Below, piece by piece: positions 45,539 through 61,103 of a DNA stretch of 64,000 bases. Position numbers and translations under genes: made by a program. The notes below the pieces were generated by a model. The model saw only the letters and a program-made list of their open reading frames with translations, ran no database searches and had not been told where the DNA came from. Each line of letters begins with the position of its first letter. Position 1 is the first letter of the stretch. Source of the stretch: Eunapius fragilis (taxonomy: Eukaryota > Porifera > Demospongiae > Spongillida > Spongillidae); the NCBI GenBank assembly GCA_963681505.1, contig OY811975.1:6067490-6131489 (forward strand), written 5' to 3'.

Positions 45539-46217
45539 CTCGGGTGTGTTGAGACTGACTACACATTAAATGGCTGCCAAATGAAGCGTTTATTCATAAA
45601 GATTCATACACAGATGTTACCCAATACACTTTGGATTGATAACGCGTAATTAATATATAATGGTGTTTCTATGACAACGGTGACGCACGGTGAAATAATT
45701 GACTTAATGTTAGAATTGAAAACCCGGGCGATAAATGAATAGTTTTTCGCATGTTTCTGCAGTTCTTCATATCCATATTTAATCATTGTACTAAGCTTTT
45801 TGATCACAATTTCGAAACGCGTCGGGGGCTTGCAGACAAACATTAGAAATGCGAAAAATTAAGCACAAACATCATCATTTTCGTTGTGCAACTTATGCAA
45901 ACGATGTTATATTTCGTTGTGCCCACCCACAATAGTTAGACCAGTATCAAATGAACAATATTTGTCCACAAACAACGATATTAAATCATCCGGGTTTTGC
46001 GAAAAATGCCCCCATATTTCGGAGCGCGATGCAATAAACTACTAAGGTTGCTATGACAACTATCAATTCAATTAATTTGCGGGATCATTGAACAAAGATT
46101 TGGTATAAAGAGAATAGCTACAAGAAGTACCCAAACAGAAAAGCGGCATGTTGTAATCTTTGAATTTGCAGTAAATTCAAATCCAAATATAGTGTAGCCA
46201 GTCTTAACATACCTGAG
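45539..46217. mobile_element. 679-bp inverted-repeat transposon (right-arm copy)
   Basis: Mirror of 42435-43113. The corresponding empty site in the right arm is near 54435. Confidence 0.85.
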
Positions 46218-46803
46218 TGTCCGTTGAATGATTAAAACCTAATATAAAGTCAACGGTAGTGTAAAAATGGAGTGATTACATGATGATAAAAAAAATATGT
46301 AATGCGCTTTATATATACCCTTAATGTGGTGGTGGCTATTTCGCTAGACAATGTGGTAAATTATGAATTGTTCATAATGGACGGCAAAAAAACTCTAATT
46401 GTACGGAAAATCATTATGCTCATTGCTAATAATAATTAGGTACTAGAACGTTGTATACATGTATTATATAATAGTTGGACAACCGCCGCGTGCAACTGTA
46501 ATAGAGTAGTTTCATGGTCAATTGAAACGCGAAAGATTATTGTTACAACAACTTTATTGGAATGATTATTTATCGCACGTAATTTTTATAGGGCACCATT
46601 CATCGACGACTCGACTTTTGGTGCAGGCAAATGTCGAACTCCAGTCGTTGGTGAGAAATCGCAGCAATTGAAAGTGACGCTTTTTAATACACATTTCGTC
46701 CATCGTGCAAAAAGACGATTGAGGACGAATTACACGACGAGATACTCCAAGCAGACACATTCGCCCTGCAGATTCACTTGGCGATTGATTATTGTTACAA
46801 CAA

Positions 46804-46862
46804 CACCCCCCCCCCACACTCCCCCACCCCCCACCTCCCCCCCCCCCCCCACCCCCTCCCCC
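46804..46862. repeat. C-rich tract (right arm)
   Basis: Mirror of the 41790-41848 G tract with the same length, so the homopolymers have not drifted between arms. Confidence 0.9.
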
Positions 46863-49041
46863 ATCTCTCATTGCCCAGCCTCTACCAACTTCTACATAAC
46901 AAAGTTCTAGCGGAAATGGTTATCGTTAAAATACTATTTTGATCGTGGCCTGGTGGATATGCGAATATTTACTTTCAATGCTTAACGGGCAGTCAATATC
47001 AGGTTGGAAATACAATGACTCAAAATATGCACTTGTGTTAGCATCATGTGATGCAATATGTTTTTAGACTAATAGTTCACCAGCTCAAACAAATTCAGTA
47101 GTTTGCGGTACTTTTCTATGTTTCGTAAGAAAAAATTGTGTTTTGTCCAGTAGTTTTCAGTGAATTGATTATTTTATCCGGCTGCTCGATTCTATTACGA
47201 TGAAGGTTTGCCCCATGCCTGCATACACAGCGATATGTATAATAGTCAATGCCTTTAGTGGTTACTCTTATATCATTATGTCGCTGAACGGAATTGATGA
47301 ACCATTCAGACACCAGATGGCCTATGAGCTATCTGAAGGAATGCTAAGCCCATTGCAAGGCAGCATTCCTGTTCTGCATGCAATTATACAAAAGATACTC
47401 CAAAGGTGCACTTAGAGCCCCAGGATAACAATGGATCATAAAGTGTACATGCACCCTTAATTTTCTAACCATACGTTTACAGGCAGATGATGATGGTAGT
47501 GATAGCGTTGTCATGGATGAAGAAAAAGAGTTTCGAAGTGATGGTATGGACCATTGTAGGTTAGTACTGTCATAGTGTATGAGAAAAAAAACTTGTAACA
47601 TCTCATCTCAGAACAAGATCATGATGTATCAGATTACTCTGATGGTGGCGGAATGCACAAACGATTCTGCAGTTAATTATGTCCATTCACACGGGAGTTC
47701 ATAAGAAGTGTAGTTAAGGACATGGAAGTAAGATAGAAAATGTTACTAGAAGTATATATCATGTTTTTATAATTATAGCCCACTATAAAAATGGACAGCT
47801 ACTTCGTGAATATCATGGGAAATATTCCCATTGTTAAAGTAGTTAATCATCAATATTCATTCTCTTTCTTTCATGGTCATTCTGGCTGGGAAATGACTAG
47901 GACTGATCAGGTGATTTTTTTTCTCAAAAGAAACGGTTACGTTCAGGGCACCGTTCGTCGACGACTCGACTTTCGGACAGGCAAATGACTAACTCCAGTC
48001 GTTGGAGAGGAATCTGGCGGTATTGCAGCAATTGAAAGTGGCGCTTCTTGAAACGCTAGACGTCCTTCGTGCAAAAAGACGCAGAAATCGATGAGTTCTG
48101 ACTGAGGACGTTACACGACGAGATACTCCAAGCAGACACATTCGCCAAGAAGATCCACTTGGCAATTGATCAAAATGCGGCGAGTTGACGGATCATCATT
48201 AAGTCTCTTCAAACTTTTGACCCAGAACAAAGACCATTCAATCCCGTGTGCATACTCCTCCGCCACGAGAAGATAATCTCATTAGGTCCGCGTAAGCCTA
48301 GTAGACTCGAAACCTTTAAGAACACGCAGCCAGAGTCCAGCAGTAATTTTAGTACAAAAGTAAGGCTGCCGAAACTTTCCATCAAGAAGTAGAATGTTAA
48401 TCTAACCGCTTGGTCTACATTTTCGGACTCTTTCCATAAATTATATTCATTTGAATTCTGAATTGACGATCATTGAGAAGTTCAACTTCAACTACCTGAA
48501 CTCGATGTTTGAGCACATCTGCAGATCAATATATAGTCTGAAATTAAAAAATGCAAATTACGATAACGCTTTAGCTGGGTATGGCAAGAAATAATCAGCA
48601 CACATGGAATCGTTTTTGATTATGGAGGCTGTAACATGGAGCAGTCAGAGGAGCTTTAGGCAACAAATAATCAGCACACATGGAATCCTTTTTGATTATG
48701 GAGGCTGTACATGGTTCAGATGGAGCAGTCAGAGGAGCTTTAGTGAACTTGGCCAATAGAATACATTTCTTTAAACACCCAATTCAATACCTCTTTGAGA
48801 TCCAATGGAAGTGTGTTCAGATTTGGGAGAAAACAGTGATTCAGGTGAGACATAAATGGTGAAAGGCATGTGCATGTTCAGACAAATTGAAGCGTTTAAA
48901 ATGAGCCCATTTAAAACGAGAACCACAATCAATATCCAGCTGTGTCAAGAAGTTAGATTTAATAACTCTTCTAGTTGACTTCCAGAAGCGCTTTATTAAG
49001 CGATACTGAATGAAATGCAACATACCATATGATTAAGATCA

Positions 49042-51692
49042 ATGAGGTATATGAACTCTCAATAACAAGGGTGAACTAAATACTTCACAATGGTTTCACT
49101 AGGCATTGGTATGGTTTCATTATGTTCATGTGCTGCTGCACTCATTGACATTGGTTTGTCATAACTAATCCCAATGATGTATTTAATTTAATATGATCCC
49201 CAAGCAATTATCGTGCTTACGTCATGAGCATATCATTCAATACATTCCATTCAGTGCAAATAGAATAATGGTAATGCAAGATCTCATCTAGCAGGCCCAG
49301 TAATGATCTCATGAATTCAATTACTCATATAAAAGCATAATAGTTGCTTAAACAGTTGAAAATTTAGAACCCGTTTTTGTATAGAAAATTACATGTTGCA
49401 AATTTTACACATCATCGTTTTACACTTTTAAGCACTACTATATCTACCGCCATCCTAAGGGTGAATGATAATGTTGATTACTATTACAATAGTCTATCAC
49501 AGTATTATTATCCATAATAATTTTCTCGATTAACACTTGCCAGATAATCAGAAGATGTCATATAGTTATGGCTCAGTGACACGGTACATTTTGCTCAAAA
49601 AATGCACGTAACTGCCTTTGGTTTTTCTAAGAGTATCTTAATTTCGTTGACTTGGAGTAACATGTTATTCTTGTATGTTTATGTTTCCAGTACGTTTGCG
49701 ATGGCTTCTTTTATTTTCAAATTGTTTGTAGGTTGGTTGATGTTAAGTCACTGCTGTATTTATATGGCTATGCGTTCAACTGCTAATTGCATGTTACTAC
49801 AAACTAATAATTAACACGGCGTAAAAAGGTTTTCACGGCTTCGTTTCTCTTACAAATTGTTTGCCACCACATTGCCAACGATATAGTATCTACATCAAGT
49901 GTTTCGCGAAAGAAGTAAGAGACGCCATATCTCTTCTCTATTCGGTATGAGCGATGCAACATACCATATATGATTAATTAGCAAGATGAGCATAAATTTC
50001 CACGTGGCATATATATAGGATTTAAATGCAATAGTGGGATCAACGATGATACGAAAGCTATAAAATTACCACTCCCTTTTGTTTTGCAAGTACATTTCTT
50101 GCTGCGTATAAATAGGCATAGTTACTTCACATAATGTAATTATAGCTAATCATGATTATCTCATTGAATTCATTATAAACACATGCGAATTATGAGCTCA
50201 AAAGTTATTATCGGAGATCTCGTGGGATTTCTTCATTTGATTTTATCACAACTAAACATTACTTTTCATCATACCTTTATCGCCGTTAAAATGATAAACA
50301 CATTGAAAGGACCGGAGGGATTCATGAACTCCCAATTACAAGGGTGTTTGAGCTATATACTTCACAATGGTTTCACATGTGCATTATGGTTTCATTACAT
50401 TCATGCTGTTATACATTCATTGACATTGCATGATATCAGCATTAAAAATAATATGATCCCAATCCAATTATCGTGCTTACGTCATAGGCCTACATGACAC
50501 ATTAAATACATTCCATTCAGTGTAATAATACAGCATTGAATCGTTAAATATAGAGTCGTTCTTAACTGTATAAAAAGAACAATAATAATTAGCAAGCTTT
50601 TTATCTCATCTTTCAAGCCCAGTATTTGTACTCGGTGGTGGGTGATCTCATGAATTCAATTACTCCATTATATTACTGAGGAAAGTACAATTGTTACGTA
50701 AATATTAAACAGCTGAAATATCTAGCGCCCCGTTTTTTATAGCGTATTTCATGTTGCTAAGAAAATGACAAATTTTACTCATAATTGCTGTTCTTTTAAT
50801 CACTCCTTTGTAGGACTACTACATCCTACGTATGTCACCATCCATACAAGGGTGAATGATTTTAATATCATGTTGCTCACTATTACAATAATCTACAGTA
50901 TTATTACCACAATGCTTATCTCCATAAACAATGTCATTAATCAACTACTTTTAAATGATAGTTATTTATATACCTATCGATAAAAAGCGCAAATGTAATG
51001 TAACTAAGGATTAACGGGACATAGCTTGTTATTTACCTACGGGTACCAGAACAGAACTTGTTCTCATGGATCTCAATTTAACTATGCATCACGTTTTATC
51101 AAATGATAATCTCATTGATTCTTACATGGTACTGCTTATGATAACGTTGATAGTTAACAAATTGGGCAGTGCTTTGGTTTTCCATTGTACTTATCAGATA
51201 AAATATATCTAAGGCGCAGCGAAACGTATTCTCTCGACGCGTAATGGAACCAGGCACATGTACCGTTTTTTGTTCGTTAAATATTCATATCTATCGCTGC
51301 AGAGCAATTTTTTACGCAGATAAATAAGCAGTTACTTTATGTAATGTAATCATAGCCGGCTAGTCATGATAATCTCATTGATTTATACGCAAGTCGCAAG
51401 TGATTTTAGGAGATCTGTGTTTGTATATGATTTTATCTCAGAAGAAAGCATTTAACTTTACATCTTGGTTGTTTGTCAAAAAGGATAAACACTTAGAGAA
51501 GATGTTAGAAACGATGCAGTCGTTATAAACACTCAATAACGACGGTGTACTCCACAATGTTTTTAACTCTGAATTGGTATGGTTTCATTACGTGCATGCG
51601 GTTGCGCACCCATTGATACAAAATTGTTTATCATGAATAATCTTATGTTCCTAATTAAATTAAAATGATCCAACGCATTTATTGTGATCTTA
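49042..51692. repeat. Diverged tandem repeats of about 1.2 kb, right arm
   Basis: Mirror of 36960-39610. Confidence 0.65.
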
Positions 51693-53099
51693 TTTGCTAC
51701 ACTATTTCATCTTACTATTTTTATAAGCTCCTACCCAAAACATTCAATGGCGCAGAGGAAAATCTGGGGGTCTTACTAGCTTCAAGGCAGCTTGGCCTCC
51801 TTTATAAACAATTATTGATCTGATCTCTAAAATGTTTTTTATAACTGAGCATTGTACTTATGTTACATCCGTGAGTAATCATTGATGTATATACAAGAAT
51901 GCACGGAAACAGTACATTGATTTATGTAGACCAGAATATTACACATACCATGATTTACAGTTTTATTGTTATATAAATGCATAATTCAAACCAAATGAAA
52001 CCGATGTACTGAGATGCATTAACCATAATACAAAAGCAAGCATGGAATCGGCATACATACAAACTAACAAATGAAAGAGACCGCATTAGCATAGAAGCAT
52101 ACCATGGCATACAAAATAAATAAATCCAAATTTAATGAAATAAGAATTTGACATGACTTCGCCACAACATACAAAACAAAAGGTAATGCAAATGAAAGTG
52201 AAATTAAAAATGATGAAACGCTAACGCTTCCCGATGTGGTGGGCGATATCATTTCCGCCGTATATTCTGTGAAGCCATCGTTATACATAGATTCAAATGA
52301 GTTCACCTTGATTAGTTGATTAACAAATGGTTATATGAGAAACAACGCGTGCATAACCACAGTTCTGTTGCGATTAGGGGCATTAACAATAATCCACTAA
52401 GTACAAATAACTGGGCATGTTGCATATTGAGATAAAAAGCATGCATTTCCACTATTGCATTAGGACAGTTATAACTACTCAACTAATCAGTTGCACAGAA
52501 TGTCATCAGTGATATCATTGCACTGTATGTCATATATTGGAATAATGAGATGACAATCCTTATTACATAAATTCGTAAGAATTGTTCCACATAGAGATAA
52601 TGTATTAATGAAATATGAACTATATATAAACGATACATGTTTGCTAGATTCAATTTGATGAATGAGTCTACTGTCATTTCGCAATCACTGATCACACCCA
52701 ATTGAATCACATGCTGACCAAGGTTATTGTTACCACATCCCTCTCCTTCATGACCATCAACTTGGTACCAGCATCTATTCAAATGTCAGTAGCACATGCC
52801 AACAGAATATAGAACACGCAAAACAGTCATAATATCATAATATCCAACTGTTCAACCACTCGGCCGAGGGGAGCCTTGCTGTACAGCAACGCAATGCATT
52901 TTTCACTGCATAGAGCTAATGAATGTTTTATATCGCCTCAAGCTTTACTATCTCTTCTTTACACTTAGCACCAGCTTACACCATTTAGTGAATCAAAAAC
53001 TAAGCAATTGTATTCTATAACGTGATTCATGGCATCTAAGCGAAAGTTACTAGTTATATCTCGATTTCAAAGTTATTCAGGAAGATGGATTAAGGAAGC

Positions 53100-53632
53100 T
53101 TCGGTGTTAATGCCTAAAGCAGGCAAATGGGTCCTCGGCGCATGCGCCTATAGTCAACCACTTGTTTGGTTCACTGCGCGGCAGTCCAAAATATCTTACG
53201 CAACATTAATTAGCCGAATGGTTTATCCGTAGTATTATTAGCAATTGTGGAGGACAATGAAATTTAAATGTATGCTTAGTTGTGTTGCGCGGCAATTATG
53301 TTCATTCTTGTCAACGAAAAGATCAATAAAATGGGAAAAACAACAACGCATGACATTTTGTTAAAAGTCTGTATTAAAAATTTTAAATTTCCTTCAAAAT
53401 GACAGCACCCTTAGCAAGCTTGACACAAGCAAAGGGAAAGTCATAGACTGTTTCACAATAGAGAATTTCTGTTGCGTGACACTACCAAGTCAACTAAAAG
53501 TGACGTTCCACTTCGGAAGACGTGATGCTCTGCCGCACTAAGTTGATATGCAACAAAATCCGTGGGACCCCGAGCCATGAACACAGTACCTCGAGCATGA
53601 AGCTCTCGTCGTTAACCACCACTATGCCAGAC
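53100..53632. repeat. Repeat R copy 2 (right arm)
   Basis: Mirror of 35020-35552. Confidence 0.65.
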
Positions 53633-53716
53633 AACATTAGCTTGAAATGGTGAGTCTGGGAAGGTATACGTATATCAACTTTATCTCTAAACTTAATGGT
53701 ATATAAGAGAGATAAA

Positions 53717-53795
53717 AAAACAGTTAATCATGTGGAATCGAACTTCCGGGTACCATAGTTACACGTTTGAGACCATTCTGCTCGACCACCATGTT
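53717..53795 (-). repeat. tRNA-like module (right-arm copy)
   Basis: Mirror of 34857-34935. A third, diverged copy lies in the spacer at 44684-44745, minus strand. Confidence 0.55.
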
Positions 53796-56700
53796 CGAAG
53801 ACAAAAATTTCCTCAATTGTAACTAAAAAGGAATACGTTAATAGCAGCAGCAATATTTCAAAAAGGTCTTTTACCACAAAACAAATGGACAAATGAAAGA
53901 ATGCAGTAGAATTGTTATAGAATAATCTCGTTTAGGGTTTATGTGTGCGTTAAAACTTAACTAAAGTAAGTTACTGAACAAATTGGTTTGTGGCGACCAA
54001 AACATGGTAAGCACCGTACTATAATGATAATTCATTGATGCAAATACAACATGTTTTGATTGATCAATCGCTAACGCTTCCGATGTGGTGGGCGATATCC
54101 TTTCCCCCATGGCAATCTCAATTGTAGCATAACAACTGTTAATAATTACTGAAGATGAGATATATATTTTCTACGCTTAGCAATATGCTACACGCCGAAA
54201 ATATGCATGAAATCGGTGTCAGGCAATATTTACTTTCCACATGAAGCCAAATGATTACATGGACTAAAACGCTATGTATTAATTAGATCACCTTGATTAG
54301 TCTCGATTAACAAAATCGCTTACCTTATTGGGCAGTGCTTAGCAAAGTGTCCATTATGTTTGTCAGATTTAACTTTCTGGGACGCACTAATACGCATTCT
54401 ATCGACCTTAAACGTGCCCTTATATATTTCCTGTCCGTTGAATGATTAAAACCTATCGGTACTATAAATGTATCATTAAAAAGTGATTTCATTTGATAAA
54501 CCATGAAAAATGATTCGTTATATGAGATCCATTAAAACTGTCCTGTGTGATCACATCTATAAAGAAGTTAATAAATAAATGCATTTGATGAGACCATAAT
54601 TGTTGAATGTGTAAAAATTCTTAGTTACAGCACATATGCATAAGCACAATATTGAGTGGTATAAAAATATAGAAAGGAAGCGATTGGGCACTACCAGTCT
54701 ACCTTGCACACACATGCCCAGAATGAAAATGTTCGCATTTCGTATGTTCGTATTTCGTACTACTTTTTGTGTTCTCTTACTATCGTGCCATTACAACGCA
54801 TGCATTGATGCACTAAAAGTCCCTAACGGTACCACGTGCGATCCGCGCAAAGGTTATAGCCCTCCCTCCAACAGGCACCTTGTTGCCCCACTGATAGTCC
54901 CTAATGGTACACGGCTGTTTGCGGCCCATTCAATGTTGGACAATAAGACCTACGCCCCGAAATATTGAAACGATGACATCATGCATCATGACCTAACCAA
55001 GCACTTTGTATTTTAACGACTGTACTTGTTGCACCGACATGTAACAGCCATTTTAGTATAGACATACCATTTATCTATCCATCACATAAATTTTGTGCCA
55101 CAACTCTGTAGTGCCCGCTAGCTATAGCGCTCGCAAGCCGAGTACCTCAGTTGGATATCCTCCACAAAGAAGTGAACAGTGGACCACTGCCAATAAAGCT
55201 AAGCGTGATTAGGTAGCGGAAGGTTAAGACTACCTAGACAGCGTATAAACTAAGTGCGGCCGGCTGAAATGATGGCGCTGCAGATCGTCAAATATCGCTG
55301 ATTTTACAAGAGTTTTAATGCCGTGTCAAGCACAACGATAGGTATAGTCCTGAAAGTTCAATCTTCGTTGATTGTGGTATTGTTGCCACATCTTGTGACA
55401 CGATGTTGATAATGTGCTTCATCACACACTGCATTGTAGTCCTGCAACTGCATCTCTTATACATAGGCATATATGTTATTCTGTGCATGCATGCAATTAT
55501 GCATGTATGGTATGCATACGTGGATTTGTCTGCATTCTGCAACCCGGAAGGAGACTGACTAGCTGAATCCTGCCACTTTTCTACAAACCTAGTGCATGTA
55601 ATGAAGATGATTTTAACTAGGGCAATGGCATTAAGAGCTAAAGGTTATAAAGTCATGCAGCATTTATACTGGCATTCAGATTCAATGCTGTTGAATCAGA
55701 TGTATTATTCGATAACTAACGTTTACAGTGTGTGCAAGATGTCAGGTGTGAAACCTGGTAGGTCGTTGACAGCTTTAATGATGGAAATGCATGGTGTTTT
55801 GATATTCCAATGCTTTGCGGTACATAGTGCCTGATTCAGTGCCTGATAAAGATCAAGTAGAAACCTTTACACCTGCAATGCATTGTACACATTATTGTGC
55901 CTCTCCACCCTTGCAGAGGTCCAAGCTTGATCCATACCATGTACTTCATCACTGGGGATTTAGTTGTCATGCAGGGTGAGCCTAACTATGTATAGCGAGT
56001 TGATTTATAAATATCATCTTATTAAAGCTATCCGTGCACCCAGTAGCTTTTCCATCAATGTGGAACATATATAGGTGTCTTCTTGTATCTTCTGTCTGCC
56101 AGAGAAATGGCAGTAAAAATGGAGAGCTATTCAACCCGACCCCTTTGAGGTTTCTTGCCTCTGACCTCTCCCTGGAGATATAGTTTGTAGTAGAAGCCTT
56201 ACGTACCATTTACATGCATGTATGTATAAGTAATTGCAAAGTTAATTGTTTTAGATTTTTTTGCAGTTGATTTTTATGGGTGTTGCGCAGCTAATGCCAA
56301 GTGATTGCTGGCCAGCTGTGATTCTTGTTCTGCACTCACTGTAATCCCTGACTCCACTGATGAATGCTTCCTATTTTGATCACTGATCACTTAATAGATT
56401 TTAATTCTCAGGTAGTTATCCCTAAGTTATGCACAAGGTACACCCAGAAGACCTTCATTACAGTGTTGTCATGCCGACTGATGTGGTTGCTAAGGCTTGT
56501 GGATATTCCCTAACAGACATGCATGTAAGGAAGAGTCAAGCTATTCTTTGACTAGTTTTGTGCCATTGTCGATATTGCTAGGGTCTAACATGCCATATAC
56601 ATATCAGAACATCCGGCTATAGCTGATTTTTGACTTCAAGCCCTAATGTCCCTGGAACATTCACTCTGCTACAATGTTCAATTATAAATACCAAGCTAGG

Positions 56701-57894
56701 TATCTAGGGGGTAATAGTGCTGTGTCATAACAATAGGGATGTATTATACAACTGCAAATACATTTGCTTGATGCAGCTCCAGAAGCTGCCTACCTCTCTA
56801 TAAACATAAGCAAAGAGAGGGCATAACAAATACTGTAGAATTGACATGAAAGTTTGTCATCTGCAATTTTGCAGATTATAACAAGAGCATTAATTAAACG
56901 TTGGGGTGTGAAATAGTGCTATTGTACTTTTAAGGCTTAATAGCACATGCACTCTTAAATAATTAGCTGGCCTGGTGAACCACTCCTTTCCACCAGTTGA
57001 GGGCATGAAGTGTTACAAAAACCCGTGTATAAGCATATCATCATATTTACTGGTCAATGACAATTAATATGCATTAACATCTTACTCTTATGTTTTAACT
57101 ATTAATGCCATTTGATACTAGCATTTGAGGTCATTGCTTGCAGTAGCTACACTATTACCTTTGGGGATACATGGCTGCATCCTCCTCAGAGTGAAATGCC
57201 ACACCATGCAAGGCCTTCAGGAGTACTTGCATATAGTGTCCTTTTTACTTACTCTCTTATAAGACATGCGTTTTTCACACTCTACAATGCAGCTGAACGT
57301 GTTGGCAATGGTACTCCATTGTACGTGTCATGATTATTCATAGAAAACAGGCAGCCCTTTCAGGCCGAAAACAGCCGGCCGCGCTCAGTGGACGACAGAA
57401 ACCAACTACTTGAAGCTTTCACATTGCCTGTATGTCAAACTTATATGTGGGAAAATTGGCAGCTATGTGCAATTCGCGCATCTATCATACCTATTCGATC
57501 GTGCCGTACCTCATATGCCTATGAAAACGTGGCGCGTGTATTAATTGGAAAGCGTAATTTATCGTTTCAGGTGTGTGTCTTGAAGCCAGATGATTGCTGG
57601 TACTACTGCATGTGTTTATAATAACACCAGATGTAAGCATCTTGCAAGGCACATCGTTGAACATATGGTGTCGATAATGAGGCTAACCGCCATGATTGCT
57701 ACACCATATACCGTAACGCTCTAATTATCAAACTAAATGTCCAGCCTCAAACAGCCGTGGGTACGATTAGAGTGCGGCGCGCGTCAGTAAGCGCACTCCA
57801 TTATAGAATAATCGAATTACATAGGATCGAGGAATGTGGTGCTGAGATATGGCGCCTATGCGAATGTGATTGGAAATCTGAAGAAAGATCTTTT

Positions 57895-58414
57895 AGGCAG
57901 GGCGTTAATGCCTAAAAGAGTCAAACGGGCCCACGGCGCATGCGCTCATTAGCCACTTGTTTCCTTCGCTGCAAACAGTTTTGTTTATCGATAACTTGGC
58001 AGTCCAAATTATCTTACGCACGTACCTGTAATCTTAATTGTGGGAGAAACAACACGCATGACATATTTGTTAATGTAGCAGTAAGATAATTAATTTTGCT
58101 TCAAAAGGACAGAATCCTACACGTGAAGGGAAAGTGATTATACGCAACAACTGTTTCTCAGTGGAGAATTTCTTTTGAGTGACAACAGAGATAATATATA
58201 ATCTCTGGTGACACTACCAAGTTAACTGAAACCGCTACAAGTGACGTCACTACCTTGACGTAAGCTTTTTCCACTTCGGAAGTCGAAGACTAGAATTGCT
58301 GCTGATTAAGTTTATATACGACGATTGGGAGGAAGTCCGATGGACCCCGGGCCTTCAACAGGGTACCTCGAGCATGAGATCTCTCGTCGTAACCCACTAT
58401 GCCGGACGGCACTG
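57895..58414. repeat. Repeat R copy 1 (right arm)
   Basis: Mirror of 30216-30735. Confidence 0.7.
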
Positions 58415-59829
58415 CTTGAAATTATGCATGACCTGGAACCATATCAGGTGTCAATATGTTTGGGATCAGAATGTATTGGATTGGGTTGACTTAATGGAAG
58501 TGAGGCTTTTCAGTCCCCTGCTCAGGGTAAGGCTGCCTCAGAGGAAAAATCATGTTAACATATTGTCAACATTCATGTTCGTAATTACATCATTATGAAA
58601 TTATGTGATTCACTACGTTTCGGTCTTCATTTAGCGCAAGGACACTATATCAGTATCGTATTCTACGACGTTACAGTGATCTAGACCAAACCTTGCACGA
58701 AATGCAAACAAACGCACAAATGAGTAACGAAAAGAGCGTGCAGCTGCGAAGCAACACAAATTTGGCGGGTGGTTATATGTTAATAACCACTTTACTTTCT
58801 ATGGGAATATCGGATACCGGTATTCAAAACGCGGGGATGAAACGCAGCTCTCAGCTACATTTATTCAGCTAGGCATGCAAGCTCCTCTAGGGTGCTAGTT
58901 ATTCACTGCGACTGGATATTTCGATAACTGCATAGGGTATCGAAGATATATCACATTTCGTACAAGTCGTCGGCCATTTTGACCCTTGTTAACGTTTGTT
59001 GTGACAACAAGCAAAGAATTTCCTGCATCCAGTCGATTTAGTGTGTGTGAGCATAGAGAGATTGTTTGTAGCCAATTAAAAATGTACCGCAGAATCCCCG
59101 CCTACAGCCGTATTTGTTTATATAGCCGTTTTCCAAACAGTTCCGTACGATAGGTGTGTTAAGGAGCATAGAACATAGCCATTAGAAGTAGCAGTATTTA
59201 ACACACATATATGCATCAAGTTTTAAGCAAGTGGATGGTCCTTGCGTGAAATATAACTTTTTGGTACTAGCCGCCATTTTATATGACGTAAAATTATTTG
59301 GTGGCAGCCTTTAACTACCCGGAGTGACTTTAAGCTCGAGGTTTAATAGAAGTCCAGGGATGCTCCCAGGCTTTAGGCTAGGGAGTGTGAGCATTCACCA
59401 AAACATTTAGTACCTAAACAACCACTTACATACGCAGGTGTGGTTGTTGTATTGTTGTGTACTATACTGTCATACAGCGAATGGCTTTTGGAGAATTTCA
59501 GCATCGCCATGAATGAAGCTCTCCTTGGAAGCATTTAATACTCTTTGCACTAGTGACCTTGCTGACAAGTTGCCTTTCTTGGCTGATAAATTTGATAGCT
59601 TTGATGGTTCTGTCCCATGACCTGCAACACACCACCCCATCATGCAGTTATTCTTGCTGTTCAGTGTGGTAGAATGACACAATGCAGCTGTCAAATGGAA
59701 GGGCATGTAGCACATAGTCAGTTGCAGCGGAGTTGTATTGGTTGTCATGAACTAATTTTTACATCTGTGTATATCGCAATTTCGAATGACATTTTACGTG
59801 CTTCTCGTTTCCACCATTGAGCCACACCA

Positions 59830-60045
59830 GCAAAAAAAGCTCTTGGGCAAGATTCTTGCCAAGAAGATCTTGGCAGGACAATATCTTGCCAAGAGGCAAG
59901 CCACGATCTAGGCTAGAACTTGGCCCGCATAATCATGGCACCTTGGGCAATATCTTGGGCAAGTCTTGGGCAAGTTGGGAAAGATCTTGGGCAAGTTGGT
60001 CAAGATCTTGTGCAGGAATCTTGTTCAAGAACTTTTTTACTGGGC
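59830..60045. repeat. Irregular CTTGGGCAAG repeat cluster (right arm)
   Basis: Mirror of 28585-28800. Confidence 0.65.
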
Positions 60046-60879
60046 AAGTAAAATAGGACATTACGTACTCTATGGTGAAGGAAGAAGGACTGAATTGTGA
60101 AAGAATATTTTTTATTGCACACTACCTTACTGGTATACTGATGGTATGGTTGCACCAGCTAACAAACATTCGTCAAAGTGTTTGGCTTCATGATGCAACT
60201 GTTACATGATTCATCATCTCGCAGCATGGGTAATGACTGTCATTTGTATCAATATGAAAGGTTGACAGTAGGTCTTTATAATTGTTGCTTAGATAGCCTG
60301 CATCCACATAACCAGCACAAATCATCCAATTGACATTGCTTAGGTTCCATTGTGGCTGTAGATTGCTTTCGGAGTGTAAATTATTCACGGTTTTGTAAGA
60401 GCTCTTACGCCTAGTTTGCAAGCGCTTAGCACGTAGCCGAATTCATCAAATGACTCACTGATTCTTTCTCTTGAATCTTCAGAATGTTTTACAGCTAATT
60501 TAATAAGAGCAATTTTTTACGGTATGAAATTGAACTCATGGCACTTGTAGTTATGTTGAAAAGAAGAGCCTGCATTTAACATTATTGGGTTTCGCATTGG
60601 TACAAACAGCCAAGAACAGGCAACCTCCGAAGTTAATATAAGGTACAGTTAATGAGCTCTATGGCGACCACTTTTTTTTAGACATACCGTTATTCAATCC
60701 TTACGATCTAATTTCAAAACCTAATGTCACGTACGGAACAGCCGTGCGCTGGCGTTATATTCTGCTGCCAGCTTGCAAGCAGCCATCTTTATTATATTGG
60801 TTTTTATTATTATCAAGCCGTTAGCGTTGGCTGTTTGCACATTGTTTGGAATAAAGCTATTTACAACGCCCGGCCCTTC

Positions 60880-61102
60880 ATTTAGACAATAGCGGAACTG
60901 ATTTGCGCAATCTGATTGGTCAATTGCAGGTATCTAAACGCGGTAGAAACCTTGAGAGGGACTCTAAGTGCCAGTGGGGGGGATTCTAAGTGCCCCGGGC
61001 ACTTAGAATCCCTCCCACTGGCACTTAGAATCCCTCCCGTTATCGTCATCGCGTTGCGCGATAATTTATTGGTTGCTACGTACGCGTTGCTATTGTCTAA
61101 AT
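60880..61102. mobile_element. 223-bp MITE (right-arm copy)
   Basis: Mirror of 27528-27750, with the same ends. Confidence 0.8.
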
Positions 61103-61103
61103 T

